Below the pieces are notes generated by a model that saw only the letters and a program-made list of their open reading frames with translations, ran no database searches and was not told the origin of the DNA. Below are positions 47,583 through 61,495 of a stretch of DNA of 64,000 nucleotides, piece by piece (position 1 is the stretch's first letter; every line of letters begins with the position of its first letter). Made by a program: the position numbers and the translations under genes. The stretch comes from Stomorhina lunata. Lineage: Eukaryota > Arthropoda > Insecta > Diptera > Rhiniidae. The DNA lies in NCBI GenBank assembly GCA_933228675.1, contig OW121743.1:89139438-89203437 (forward strand), given 5' to 3'.

Positions 47583-48710
47583 CCCTACAAGAAATTAATG
47601 ACCGAAACTAACACATACAAAATTTGTTTACTAATACATTTTTACAAAATTGTGAATGTAAGAGTGAAACAACAGCAAAGTTTGCAGCTGTTTCATTCTT
47701 GCATACATTTCAACATGATTTGTCAAAATTATAATTTTCACAATTTTACCAAGCGTCGTTGTAAACTGTCAAAAAATAAAACTATTGCAAAAATATATTA
47801 AATACTTTTTAAAATCAAATCAAAATTTAATGGAAATTGTAAAAAACTTATAAATAAATAAAACTGTCATCATTTTAAAAGCAGGTAAGTTTTTTTATTT
47901 AGTTTTATGCAAATTTTTTTCAGAAAAAATTAGCTAACAAACATTTTTCTAAAGCAAAGTTTTTATAAATAAAATTTTGTATTAACTTAAATTTTTTCTT
48001 TAGAAAATATCCTGTTAAGTCCACAATATGATCAGACCTCACAATTGTCGGTAGTACAACGTTTGAAGCACTTATTCAGGAATAGGTAAAGAATAATTTT
48101 TAAAGGAGTACATTAAATTTATTTTTAACAAAATTTTAAATTTTCCAGAAGGCTCTATGTCAACCAGCTTTTAGTGACGTGTACCCAGTTTAAACAGCCC
48201 TTTCAATCGGATGAAAACGCCGGAAGGAAAGTTGCAGACCTAATATTTTAATTTTTATCTGAATATGAAATTATTAAATAAATTTTTTACAACTTAAACT
48301 CTTTAATAGTATTGTTTTACCACAAAAGATATTTTGGTCACCTGTGATCGATATATACATTAAGACTGACTACTCACCTGTGACCGATATATACATCACC
48401 GTTGATAAGTAAAAACTATTAGAGTGAGCGGTTCGGATATACATATATAGAGCCAGAATAATACATGCATAAGAAAGAGAAGCAAAATCACATGCATACA
48501 AAAGTTTCGGTCAGCTTTTTCATATTTGCATTAATAAAATGATAGAAACTGCTGACTGATATATTAGTCAGCACTAGCAGTCAGTTGATCGGTCAAATGA
48601 CTGGTCATGTTCTTGGAGGGTTAATAAAATGATAGAATCTGCTGATTGATATAGCAGTCAACACTACCAGTCAGTTGATCGGTCAAATGACTGGTCATGT
48701 TCTTGTAGGG
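47583..48710. mobile_element. CCCTACAAGAA TIR element, copy 2
   Basis: Same family as copy 1: begins CCCTACAAGAAATTAATGAC and ends ATGTTCTTGTAGGG. The last ~90 bp are tandemly duplicated, ending once in TTCTTGGAGGG at 48620 and again at 48710. The 216 bp between copies (47367-47582) reappear after copy 2 (48711-48927), so the pair arose by duplication of element plus flank. Confidence 0.65.
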
Positions 48711-48927
48711 TAATAAACTAAAAAAAATTCAGTTTATGAAAAATAAAAAGTGTTTCGACGTCAAAATATTATTCAAATATTAAAAAAATCAACATTTTAT
48801 TTATATGTGAAATTCAAAATAGTGCATTGTATTCAAAATTTCGCGGAATTTTTCAAACAAAAACATGAGAGCAAACAGCTTTCCTGTTTGTCAAAAAAGC
48901 TTTAATTTCGTGTACGTGTATATCAGC

Positions 48928-49010
48928 TTTGTACTGACGTTTGTAATGCATATTAATATAAGCCTAAAATTCGCTTTCAAGTACATCGATTGACTCAGAA
49001 TCACTTTCTG
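48928..49010 (-). repeat. Mini-me-like 3' fragment
   Basis: tgtactgacgtttgtaatgc and tgactcagaatcactttctg match the mini-me-like 3' region. The fragment ends at the duplication junction. Its duplicate is at 54094-54176. Confidence 0.6.
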
Positions 49011-51600
49011 CAAGAACTTGTTTTTGACAAGTTTTTGTTTATTATTTTACGTTAATGCAAATTTTAAATTTAGTGTCAACTTGGAAGAGTTATTGCAGGC
49101 AAGTAAATCGCGGTCATGCAATTTAATTGAAAGAAATTAATATTATTTGAACCAATCATTTTTTTGTTGAAGGTTGTGGGTTCGAATCCTAGCTCAGGTT
49201 AAATAAACCCACAACCTCCTATATAAAAATTCTTGGTTCAAATAAAATTAATTTTTTTCAATTAAATTGCATGGCACCATGTCGTGATTCTTGTATAATA
49301 TGTGAAATTATATATTTTTTATTATATATTTTTTTATTTTTCTTGTAAAAAAAATCATTATTGGTAGAAATTTCGCCAAAACCAGTACTCTAATTTTTCC
49401 CATAAAAATTAGTTCAAAAACGTTGACCTTACTGGTACATTATTCCGGCTTAAGTCGATCAAGGTTTAGTATTTGATACCTTTCACTACATAGATAATAC
49501 CTGGACCAACAAGTTATTTTTTTTTTAATTCTTAGAGATATGTGATAATTTTTTTTTCAAAATTTTATATAATTTCCCGCTAATGATCTGATATGTGGTC
49601 AGATTGTTACTAAATTATCGGTTATGACTTATCTGTGCAAAATTTAAGCAACAAGATTTATTATCTTTAGATTTATTATCGATTTTCTGGGTAATTACTT
49701 TTGAGAGTGTAAATTATATTTAAGATATGGGCAAATATTTGCCGATATAAAATTTTCCAACATCATTTTATACATTTTCATTTTCATAATGATATTTATA
49801 GTGAATTCTATAAAAAACACATAAATTTGGGTCTATAAAGGGTCCAAAACTCTATTCCGGTAAGTCAGCCTAAAAGTCCGATTTTGTTAAATTTCATTAA
49901 TAGCCTGTTTCACGATTTCGAAAGAAAATCTACTCAAAAGAAAGTGAGTAACTCGAATTCGAATTAATTTTGGTTTCACTATCAAGTGACTCATTTTGAC
50001 ATTTGCTTTCGTATTGCTGGTAACTAATTCGAATCTCCTTTTTTGGGCACTGGACAAAGGACACTGAGACTCTAATCGTCGCGCATACTTTCTTCTAACC
50101 ATATGGTTTTTATAAGCTGGGACACACACTTTATCAACTCACCACATCCGGCATTGCCGTGTCATCTTTTTCGCTTACATTGGATACCAAAAGTGCTTCT
50201 TCCATACTTTCAGTACGCTTTCTGTATCTGTCACCAGGTTTCCTTGATCGTTCTTACAGGAGAGATACAATTGCCAAAACCATCTGTTTGGTGTTTAACT
50301 TTTTGGTAGAACTTACCACTTTTTACACCATAATCGGAGCAGGGTGACTTGTATTTCTCCCATATTTTTTTCCCCTCTTTCCGGAAAATTTTTTTAAAAC
50401 GGTACACATTTTTGTAGCTTGTGAATATAATCTTTCTACATATGAAATTTCGTCATAATTTTAACCATTTTTTACACTTTAATTCAAGCGGGTAAATTTT
50501 ATTCGTTTTCAATAAATCGCTGCAAAACGTTTGAATATTACATTATTGACAACATCATTCCATCAGCTGTTTTTGCGAAGGAAGCATTGAATAAATATAC
50601 CTAGAAGGCCGACGAAATTTCAAAGTACACCTGGTACATGTCAAAAGTAAGGATCATTAATATAGTATCGATAAGCCTAAAAGAACTTTTACAATTCTTA
50701 ATCAATTAATGAAGCAGTTGCACAAGAAAGTATGATATGATGGAACGAAAATTTGCTTTAAGATTTTTTCCGTAATATGAAGAAATCCAATTTGAGAAAT
50801 CCATCTTTAAATTTTTATATCGAAAAGTTTTAAATAGAAAATTTTTATAACGAAAAATTTTCTATAGAAAAATTTTTCTGTCAAAAAAATTTTATAAAAA
50901 AATTCCGTAAATTTTCTGTAGAAAAATTTTATGTCGTAAAATTTTTATATCAAAAAATTTTCTATCAAAAAGTTAGAAAAATTTTTCTATCAAAAAATTT
51001 TCCATAGAAAATTTTTTATATCAAAACATTTTCTATAGAAATTTTAATATCGAAAATTTGTCTATGAAAAGTTTTTATATCGCAAAATTTTCTATAGAAA
51101 AATTTTGATATCGAAAAACTTCCTACAGAAAAATTTTTATATCGAAAAGTTTCTATAGAAATATTTTCCATATAGAAAAATTTTTATATAGAAAAATTTT
51201 CTATAGAAACATTTTCATATCAAACAATTTTCTAACGAAAAAAAAATTTTAATTCCGAAAAATTTTTTATAGAGAAAATTTTATATGGAAAATTTATCTA
51301 TTCAAAAATTTTTCTACAGAAAATTTTACGATATAAAATTTCTTGATTCAAAAGTATTATTAGAAAACTTTTTATATTAAAAAATTTTCGGTAAGCCTAA
51401 AATGCCTTTTACAATTCTTAATGAATTAATGAAGCAGTTGCAGAAGAAAGTATGATATGATGGAACGAAAATTTGCTTTAAGATTTTTTCCGTAATTTGA
51501 AGACACTTTCTTGAGAAATCCATCTTTTAATTTCATTAAGCAGCCCTACTTGTTCAATAGAAATTAAGCAAAAACGAAAAAAAAAGAATGTCGAAGAATA

Positions 51601-52532
51601 CCCTACAAGAAATGAATGACCGAAACTAATACGTAGGCATTTTTTTTTTTTACTAATATCTTTAATCAATTTTTGTATGGAAGAGTGAAACAACTGCAGA
51701 TATCTGCAATTATTTCGCTCTTACATATGTAAGAATATATTTTGACAACTCGTAAATTGTATATCAAAATTTTATTGTTGTCGAAATTATTTTAATAAAA
51801 ATAAAATAAAATTATTGTTTATATTTAATTATCAAACATTTCAAGGTAAACGGTTTAATAATCGGTGGAACTTATGGGGCAGTAACTTTACGTTTTATTA
51901 CAGGCTTTTGGGAAATATTTATCAAAATTCTCTAGTAAGCAAAGTGCTCAACCAGAACAGGAAAAATTTACTGAATATCTTGTTAAAAAAGATAAGATTT
52001 CTAAAATAGATTATAATTCTAAATTTAATTTTCGTATTCCAGTTTATGCAAAATTATCATGAAGTGCTGTGTCAAATAAGAAAGTGTCACCTATAACTAT
52101 TCCTATGAATTCTTTAATATTTATCTAAACGATAAATGTTTTTAAATATAATACAATAAACAAATTAAAATTTGGACAGGTAAATGTATTTTCCTTTGTT
52201 GTTTTCTGGCTAGACAATTGGGGCCGATATATACATCAAGACTGATTAGTCACCTGTGACCGATATTTACATCAAGAGTGACTAGTCACCTGTGATCAAT
52301 ATATACATCACCATTGATAAGTAAAATGTATTAGAGTGAGCGGTTCGGATATACATATCTGGAGCCCGAATAATACATGTGTAAGAAAGAGATGCAAAAT
52401 CACATGTATACAAAAGTTTCGGTCAGCTTTTTCATATTTGTCTTAATAAAATGATAGCAACTGCTGATTGATATAGCAGTCAACACTACCAGTCAGTTGA
52501 TCGGTCAAATGACTGGTCATGTTCTTGTAGGG
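51601..52532. mobile_element. CCCTACAAGAA TIR element, copy 3 (duplicate)
   Basis: The duplicate of copy 1 within the right 5,166-bp unit, with the same tips and TA flanks. Confidence 0.65.
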
Positions 52533-52748
52533 TAATAAACTAAAAAAAATTCAGTTTATAAAAAATAAAAAGTGTTTCGACGTCAAAATATTATTCAAAT
52601 ATTAAAAAAATCAACATTTTATTTATATGTGAAATTCAAAATAGTGCATTGTATTCAAAATTTCGCGGAATTTTTCAAACAAAAACATGAGAGTAAACAG
52701 CTTTCCTGTTTGTCAAAAAAGCTTTAATTTCGTGTACGTGTATATCAG

Positions 52749-53876
52749 CCCTACAAGAAATTAATGACCGAAACTAACACATACAAAATTTGTTTACTAA
52801 TACATTTTTACAAAATTGTGAATGTAAGAGTGAAACAACAGCAAAGTTTGCAGCTGTTTCATTCTTGCATACATTTCAACATGATTTGTCAAAATTATAA
52901 TTTTCACAATTTTACCAAGCGTCGTTGTAAACTGTCAAAAAATAAAACTATTGCAAAAATATATTAAATACTTTTTAAAATCAAATCAAAATTTAATGGA
53001 AATTGTAAAAAACTTATAAATAAATAAAACTGTCATCATTTTAAAAGCAGGTAAGTTTTTTTATTTAGTTTTATGCAAATTTTTTTCAGAAAAAATTAGC
53101 TAACAAACATTTTTCTAAAGCAAAGTTTTTATAAATAAAATTTTGTATTAACTTAAATTTTTTCTTTAGAAAATATCCTGTTAAGTCCACAATATGATCA
53201 GACCTCACAATTGTCGGTAGTACAACGTTTGAAGCAGTTATTCAGGAATAGGTAAAGAATAATTTTTAAAGGAGTACATTAAATTTATTTTTAACAAAAT
53301 TTTAAATTTTCCAGAAGGCTCTATGTCAACCAGCTTTTAGTGACGTGTACCCAGTTTAAACAGCCCTTTCAATCGGATGAAAACGCCGGAAGGAAAGTTG
53401 CAGACCTAATATTTTAATTTTTATCTGAATATGAAATTATTAAATAAATTTTTTACAACTTAAACTCTTTAATAGTATTGTTTTACCACAAAAGATATTT
53501 TGGTCACCTGTGATCGATATATACATTAAGACTGACTACTCACCTGTGACCGATATATACATCACCGTTGATAAGTAAAAACTATTAGAGTGAGCGGTTC
53601 GGATATACATATATAGAGCCAGAATAATACATGCATAAGAAAGAGAAGCAAAATCACATGCATACAAAAGTTTCGGTCAGCTTTTTCATATTTGCATTAA
53701 TAAAATGATAGAAACTGCTGACTGATATATTAGTCAGCACTAGCAGTCAGTTGATCGGTCAAATGACTGGTCATGTTCTTGGAGGGTTAATAAAATGATA
53801 GAATCTGCTGATTGATATAGCAGTCAACACTACCAGTCAGTTGATCGGTCAAATGACTGGTCATGTTCTTGTAGGG
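52749..53876. mobile_element. CCCTACAAGAA TIR element, copy 4 (duplicate)
   Basis: The duplicate of copy 2 within the right unit, including the doubled 3' end. The C/G difference between units (53237) lies inside it. Confidence 0.65.
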
Positions 53877-54183
53877 TAATAAACTAAAAAAAATTCAGTT
53901 TATGAAAAATAAAAAGTGTTTCGACGTCAAAATATTATTCAAATATTAAAAAAATCAACATTTTATTTATATGTGAAATTCAAAATAGTGCATTGTATTC
54001 AAAATTTCGCGGAATTTTTCAAACAAAAACATGAGAGCAAACAGCTTTCCTGTTTGTCAAAAAAGCTTTAATTTCGTGTACGTGTATATCAGCTTTGTAC
54101 TGACGTTTGTAATGCATATTAATATAAGCCTAAAATTCGCTTTCAAGTACATCGATTGACTCAGAATCACTTTCTGCAAGAAC

Positions 54184-55649
54184 TTCTTGAATTTCTGGAT
54201 AGTTTTGGTTAAAATTTAATAGCGTATCCTAGGAGGATATATTCACATATGTCATGATTTTAAAATATACATTTTTTATAATTTTAAGTTGGTCGTTGGT
54301 TGTTAACCATTATATAAAATTGTCTAAATTCAACATTAAATAATTTTAATCTATGTTTTTGTTTGATACTGAATTTATGACTTGTTTCTTTTTATAATAA
54401 TAAGCCTGTTATCAAAACACTAAAATTAACCAAATTTCCAATAAAATTTCAAAAACCCGCATTGATGTCATCATTAATGCGGCATGCAACAATCTAATTA
54501 CGTCAATGTCTAAAAATGTATATATTTTACATACGATTACATTAAGTGCCCACAACCAGACGTAAATTGTAAAGTTACAAGAATTTGTTATTAGTTTTTG
54601 GAAAACCGCAATTTCCCTCGTAAATATTAACATCAACTGAATGCATAAAGAATTACTTTATGGCTGCTCGATGTATTTTGTATGTAGAAACTACCCTCAA
54701 GATATCTGAAGTATATAATTTACTTAAATTAAAATTACTTAGATTTTTGCTTTTGTGGTTTTATTAATAAATTCTAGTTAAATTAAGACGATAAATAGAA
54801 AATGGATTTATTAAGATGTATACTCGTATGTTACACTGGCCGAATATGATTTTTTTTTGGTAAACAATTTTTCAAATATATTTGTATATGTATATTGAGA
54901 GCACTATGCCCTTTATACCAAACGATGTAGGATCATACGTCAATATACTCGCTTGGCTGACAAACATATAAAACTCTTTACTAATGATCTAAGAAGAAAC
55001 AAAACAAAATTTTGTGAATTATTCTGAAAGTTCATCAAAGCTGGACATCTCAAATATGAAAAGCATTCTTCAAAAATCGTATAACGTGAAATGTATAATT
55101 TATCTCTTATAGTCTATGAGTTATTCGTATTTTGAAATAAAAATATACATTTCGAATCATGACCCATTTTTTTACAAAACTTTTAAAAAATTTGAACATT
55201 TTTTTCATCGTTAATTAAAGGACAAAACTCCTACATATTTTTGGAAAAGAATCATTAATTTTGTTTAACAGTGTAATTAGATAGTTGTAGTAATTCTAAT
55301 TAAGAGTTAATATTTAAAATTACACTTAAATTTTTATACATCATCAGTTTCATCTTGAACATGATTATCATCATTTTAAAGTTCATTGATATGATATTTT
55401 CACAAACAACAAATAACAAGTAAAAACTGAAATAAATCTGTTAAAATAAATAAATAAATATTTTCTTAATTATTGTGCAGTTATTTTGTGGTTTTAAATA
55501 ATAATTATAATTCTTTACAATTTCACAATAAACGTAGTCTTAAAATAAATATTTTAATGTTTACATTTTAACACTGTTCGACAGAATATCGCAAAAGAGT
55601 GATAGTCTTGCTATTTTAGAGAAAGATGTCCACCCATCGCGAAGCATTC
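54184..55649. other. Diffuse AT-rich sequence, no gene seen
   Basis: About 1.5 kb with no recognisable gene, RNA or repeat. Confidence 0.5.
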
Positions 55650-58600
55650 GTTTTAATGAAACAAATTTTTCAATAAAAATTTCTTGATAAAATTTATTTT
55701 AAAAAATGTATAAAAGTTTTCTATGGAAAAATCTTCGAAACAAAATTTTTCTGTAGAAAATTTTTAGACGAAAAATTTTTCTATGAAAAAATTTTCAATT
55801 AAAAAAATTTTCGTTAAAAAAATTTCAGATAAAAACTTTTCTATAGACAATTTTTCGATACAATACTTATAATAAAAATTTTTCTATAGAAAACTTGTTG
55901 ATATAAAAAATTGTTCTACTAATAATTTTCAGATAAAAAATTTTTCTATTAAAAATTTTCAGATAAAAAATGTTTCTATGAAAAATTTTCAGATAAAACT
56001 TTTCGATAAAAAAATTTTCGATATAAAATTTTTTATATAGAAAATTTGTTAATATAAAAATTTTCGATAGAAAATTATTTGATATAAGTATAGTTCTATA
56101 GAAAACTTGTTTCGATATAAACATTTTCAATTAAACATTTTTCGATATATTTGTATAGAAAAAAAATTTTTTCTATAGAAAACTTTTTGATATAAAAAAT
56201 TTTTCTACTAATAATTTTCAGATAAAAAATTTTCCTATTAAAAATTTTCAGATAAAAAATCTTTCTATGAAAATTTTTCAGATAAAAATTTTCTATAAAA
56301 AATTTTTCGTTACAAAATTTTTTGTATAGAAAATTTGTTAATATAAAAATTTTCGATAGAAAATTGTTTGATATAAAAATATTTCTATAGAAATTGTTTC
56401 GATATAAAAATTTTCAATAAAAACTTTTTCGATATAAAAATTTTTCTATAGAAAATTTTTCGATAAAAACTTTTCTATAAAAAATTTTTCGATATAAAAT
56501 CTTTCTATAGAAAATTTTTTGATATAAAAATTTATCAATAAAAAATTTTTTTTGATTAAAAAATTTTTTTACAGAAAATTTTTCGATATAAAAATTTTTC
56601 TGTTAAAAATTTTCAGATAAAAAATTTTTCTATTAAAAATTTTCTGATAAAACTCGATATACAAATTTTTGTATAGAAAATTTGTTAATATAAAAATTTT
56701 CCATAGAAAATTGTTTGATATAAAAATATTTCTATAGAAAACTATAAAAATTGTTTCGATATAGAAATTTTGAATAAAATATTTTTCGACATAAAAATTT
56801 TTCGATATTAATATTTTTCTAACGAAAATTTTTCGACATTGAAATTTTTCTGTAAAAAAATGTTCGATATTGAAATTTTTCTATAGAAAATTTTTCGATA
56901 TGAAAATTGTTCTATAGAAAATTTTTCTATATGAACATTTTTCTATAGAAAATTTTCGATATGAAAATTTTTCGATACAAAAATTTTTTATAGAAAGTTT
57001 TTCGATATAAAATTTTTTCTATGGAAAGCTTACGACAAAATTTTGGATATAAAAATATTTCTATAGAAAAGTATAGAAATTTTTTCGATATAAAAATTTT
57101 CAATAAAAAATTTTTCGATATAAAAATTTTTCTATGGAAAATTTTTCGATATTAAAATTTTTCTAAAGACAATTTTTCGATATTAAAATTTTTCTGTAAA
57201 AAATTTTTCGATATTAAAATTTTTCTATAAAAAATTTTTCGATATTAAGATTTTTCTATAGAAATTTTTTCGATACAAAAATGTTTCTATAGAAAATTTT
57301 CGATATAAAAATTTTTCTATAGAAAATTTTTCGATATACAAATTTTTCTATAGGAAATTTTTCGATATAAAAATTTTTCTATAGAAAATTTTTCGATAAA
57401 ATATTTTTCAATAGAAAATTTTCCTTTAAAAAATTTTTTGATATTAATTTTTTTTTTTTAATTTTTGATATACAATTTTTCTATATAAAAAATTTTCTAT
57501 AGAAAATGTTTCCATATAAAAGTTTTTCTATAGAAAATTTTTGCATACAAAATTTTTTTTATAGAAAATTTTTCGATAGAAATATTTTTCTATAGAAAAT
57601 TTTTCGATTTAAATATTTTTCTATATAAAATTTTTCGATATAAAAATTATTCTATAGACAAATTTTCGATATAAAAATTTTTCAATAAAATTTTTTTTTT
57701 ATTAATTTTTTTTTAATTTTTGTTATAAAATTTTTCCATACAAAATTTTTCTATATAAAAAATTTTCTTTTAAAAATTTTTCGATATAAAAAATTTTCTG
57801 TAGGAAATGTTTCCGTATAAACAATTTTCTATAAAAAATTTTTCATATAAAAAAATTTTCGATATAAAAATTTCTCTATAGAAAATTTTTCGATATTAAA
57901 ACTTTTCTATAGAAAATTTTGTCGATATTAAAATTGTTCTATAGAAAAGTTTTTGATATAAAAAATTTCTATAGAAAATTTTTTGACATAAAAAATTTTT
58001 ATAGAAAATTTTTCGATATAAAAAATTTCTATAGAAAATTTTCGATATGAAAATTTTTCGATACAAAAATTTTTTATAGAAAGTTTTTCGATATAAAATT
58101 TTTTCTATGGAAAGCTTACGACAAAATTTTGGATATAAAAATATTTCTATAGAAAAGTATAGAAATTTTTTCGATATAAAAATTTTCAATAAAAAATTTT
58201 TCGATATAAAAATTTTTCTATGGAAAATTTTTCGATATTAAAATTTTTCTATAAAAAATTTTTCGATATTAAGATTTTTCTATAGATATAAAATATAAAA
58301 ATTTTTCTATAGAAAATTTTTCGATATACAAATTTTTCAATAGGAAATTTTTCGATATAAAAATTTTTCTATAGAAAATTTTTCGATAAAATATTTTTCA
58401 ATAGAAAATTTTCCTTTAAAAAATTTTTTGATATTAATTTTTTTTTTTAATTTTTGATATACAATTTTTCTATATAAAAAATTTTCTATAGAAAATGTTT
58501 CCATATAAAAGTTTTTCTATAGAAAATTTTTGCATACAAAATTTTTTTTATAGACAATTTTTCGATAGAAATATTTTTCTATAGAAAATTTTTCGATTTA

Positions 58601-59760
58601 AATATTTTTCTATATAAAATTTTTCGATATAAAAATTATTCTATAGACAAATTTTCGATATAAAAATTTTTCAATAAATTTTTTTTTTATTAATTTTTTT
58701 TTAATTTTTGTTATAAAATTTTTCCATAGAAAATTTTTCTACATAAAAAATTTTCTTTTAAAAATTTTTCGATATAAAAAATTTTCTGTAGGAAATGTTT
58801 CCGTATAAACAATTTTCTATAAAAAATTTTTCCATATAAAAAAATTTTCGATATAAAAATTTCTCTATAGAAAATTTTTCGATATTAAAACTTTTCTATA
58901 GAAAATTTTGTCGATATTAAAATTGTTCTATAGAAAAGTTTTTGATATAAAAAATTTCTATAGAAAATTTTTTGACATAAAAAATTTTTATAGAAAATTT
59001 TTCGATATAAAAAATTTCTATAGAAAATTTTTCGATATAAAAAATTTCTATAGAAAATTTTTCGATATAAAAAATTTCTATAGAAAATCTTTCGATATAA
59101 AAAATTTCTATAGAAAATTTTTCGATATAAAAAATTTCTATAGAAAATTTTTCGATATAAATTTTTTTGTAGAAAACTTTTCGATGTAAAAACTTTTCTA
59201 TAGAAAATTTTTCGATATAAAAGTTTATTTATAAAATTTTTTTTTTGTGGAAAACTTTTCGATTTAAAAATTTTTCTATAAATAATTTTTCGATATAAAA
59301 ATATTTCCATATAAAAATTTTTATATGGAAAATTTTTTTCCATAGAAAAGCTTTAAATGTAAAAATTTTTCAATAGAAAATTTTTCGATACAACAATTTT
59401 TTCTATAGAAAATTTTTCGAAATAAAAATATTTCTATAGAAATTTTTTGGTATAAAAATTTTTTGATACAAAATTTTTCGAAAGAAATTTTTTCGATATA
59501 AATATTTTTTTATAAATTTTTATCTATATCTATAGAAATTCTTTGATATAAAAATTTTTTTAATAGAAAATTTTTCTATATACAAATTTTTCTATAGAAA
59601 ATGTTTCCATATAAACATTTTGTATAGAAGATTTTTCGATATAAAAATTTACTGTAGAAAATTTTTTAGTATCGAATTTTTATATTTAAAAATTTTTCGA
59701 TATTACAATTTTTCGATATAAAATTTTCTACAGAAAATTTTTCAATATAAAATTATTTCA
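55650..59760. repeat. 30-bp TCTATAGA satellite array
   Basis: Monomers of the kind ctatagaaaatttttcgata then taaaaattttt, in the polarity of the right half of the 23790 array. A 1-kb segment is duplicated: atggaaagcttacgac at 57021 and 58107, taggaaatgtttccgta at 57801 and 58789. A homogeneous stretch of 30-bp monomers lies at about 59000-59160. The 90-150 codon frames here are 10-residue periodic artefacts of the 30-bp period. Confidence 0.92.
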
Positions 59761-61495
59761 GAAACTTAATGGGGCCTGCCACCGATAGTTGAGTATTGGA
59801 TTATTATTTTAAAATGTCGCTTAGTGTAATTGTTTATGACTAGATTCTGCTTTTTGTAACATCGTTTTTGGATTTTGGACCTTGTAGGGTTTTTGTTTGA
59901 CTTCTTAATCAGTTTTTTGCTGACACTGCATTTTTGTAATGTGAGAAGAAATGTTCTTTTATGAATCATTATTTTTCTTACCTAAATATATTTACACTAT
60001 TAATCTGGTACATCATAGAATCTTAGTCAATTTAAAGTGATTGTATTTTTTTTATGAAATGAGGAATTTTCAAAATAAAAAAATCATAAATCCAAAAATT
60101 ATTTTTTATAGTTTAAATTTTAGTTATTTTATGTTTATTTATACACCTCTTCATTTTTCTAGGCGTTTTGCTAAGTAGTAAAAGCCTCAAATTTGAAAAT
60201 GTTTTTAAATTTGCGTGATAGTTGTCACTGTTCAAGGTCGTCTTTGAATACACGTGCAGGACATAAAAATTAAAATTAACCCATTTAGCGGCATAGAAAT
60301 GATATTTAAGACAAAAAAAAGATTTTGCAAAACTGACTGAAATAAACATTTATGACTTATTTACTTGAATAGTGGTATAACTCAAATGTTTTCAAGTTTT
60401 TTCAAAATTTGTAAAAAAGTTCAAAAAATCCGTAAACTTACCAAAATAGTATAATATAACATTTCCGGTTCCTGATTATTTTTATTAAGAAGCGGATGTT
60501 ATACTAGCGAAAAATATTTGAACATGATCTTTTTTAAAATAAAGACATTTTTCGATTTAGGCCTTTATTAAAGTTAATGGCCAATATATATACCTAAATA
60601 TAAACAATCATAAAAATCGCAAAAAAAAAGAAAAAAAAATCACCAGAAAAAAAATATTTAGAACAGAAAATAAACACGCAACCCGGAAAAATACATAAAT
60701 GCAAAAACATGAAATTTATATACAAAATATTGAAATGCCTTGAAACCTGTAAATGCAAACATTAAACATTAGAAACAGGGAAATAGGAAAATATCTGCCT
60801 CTCGCTTTTAATTTTCTTTTTATTGTTGATATTTAGTGAATGTATGTATGTATTGTTCTTATGTGTGTGTGAATATGTTGTAGGAAGAAAATTGTCTTAT
60901 TTGTATAACCCACATTTAAATGTGCCAATAAAAAGTTAGATTTGTATTATCAGACAAATCGACTTGATTGGATCTTTACAACAGATTTCGTATTTTGAAT
61001 ATTCACTGGAGCTCTATTAGCATATATAAGTTTTATATCAATTCTTTCTAAAGCGGAACAGGAATAGCTTAGTTTTTCTTCTTCTTTTGTTATCCCAGTA
61101 GAACATAGGACCACAATCATCCTCTTATATCAACTACTAAGCATAACATATTAAATTCTGCCTGGGTTCTAGTCCTAGTCACGGCAACATCACTTTCTGT
61201 AATTAAACTGTGCCAGTTGAAAAAACCGACAAAATGGAGACCTTGTCGGCAAAGATAATATAAGTACTCTGAACGTAATGGAGCCAACCATTTATGTCAG
61301 TTCGAGTTTTCGAGATAAAGCGTTATAAAAAATAAATATTCGCGTAACCCGAAAGTTGTTTACTTTTTTGAACGTAGTAAAAACCGGCAACAAAATTATC
61401 TTTCAGGAACACTAATTATTTTTTTTTAATCCGAACAGTCGTTTTGGAAATAAATTTCCCACCAAAATTTTTTGGTTTTATCAAAAAACTATTTA
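59761..61495. other. Diffuse sequence with small repeat fragments
   Basis: No gene seen. 61074-61113 matches the left end of the mosaic element (ttcttttgttatcccagta, gaacatagga), and 61166-61205 matches the SINE tail (gttctagtcctagtcacggc). The two lie about 50 bp apart. Confidence 0.5.

Larger units (their letters stand above)
43852..49017. repeat. 5,166-bp tandem duplication, left unit
   Basis: Every landmark reappears 5,166 bp downstream (for example 44721 and 49887, 46435 and 51601, 47598 and 52764). The copy starts within the ribozyme-bearing repeat (ttgtttttgacaag) and ends within a mini-me fragment (tttctgcaagaac). The only mismatch I noticed is C at 48071 against G at 53237. It contains the inverted SINE at 43949-44107, a TCTATAGA satellite block and two TIR elements. 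Frames of 60-80 codons inside it are duplicated with it and are not evidence of genes. Confidence 0.95.
49018..54183. repeat. 5,166-bp tandem duplication, right unit
   Basis: Head-to-tail copy of 43852-49017 with near-complete identity. It contains the foldback SINE (49115-49273), the satellite block (50806-51391) and the mini-me fragment (54094-54176). The junction at 49018 shows only a two-base overlap (tt). Either a very recent duplication or an assembly artefact would give this picture. Confidence 0.95.

Noticed and set aside
57896..59343. 97-152 codon ORFs with repeating YRNFLYRKIF peptides
   Set aside because: The 30-bp satellite period is ten codons, so open frames arise by chance. 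No family resemblance, and other arrays of the same satellite (31-bp period) lose the frame.
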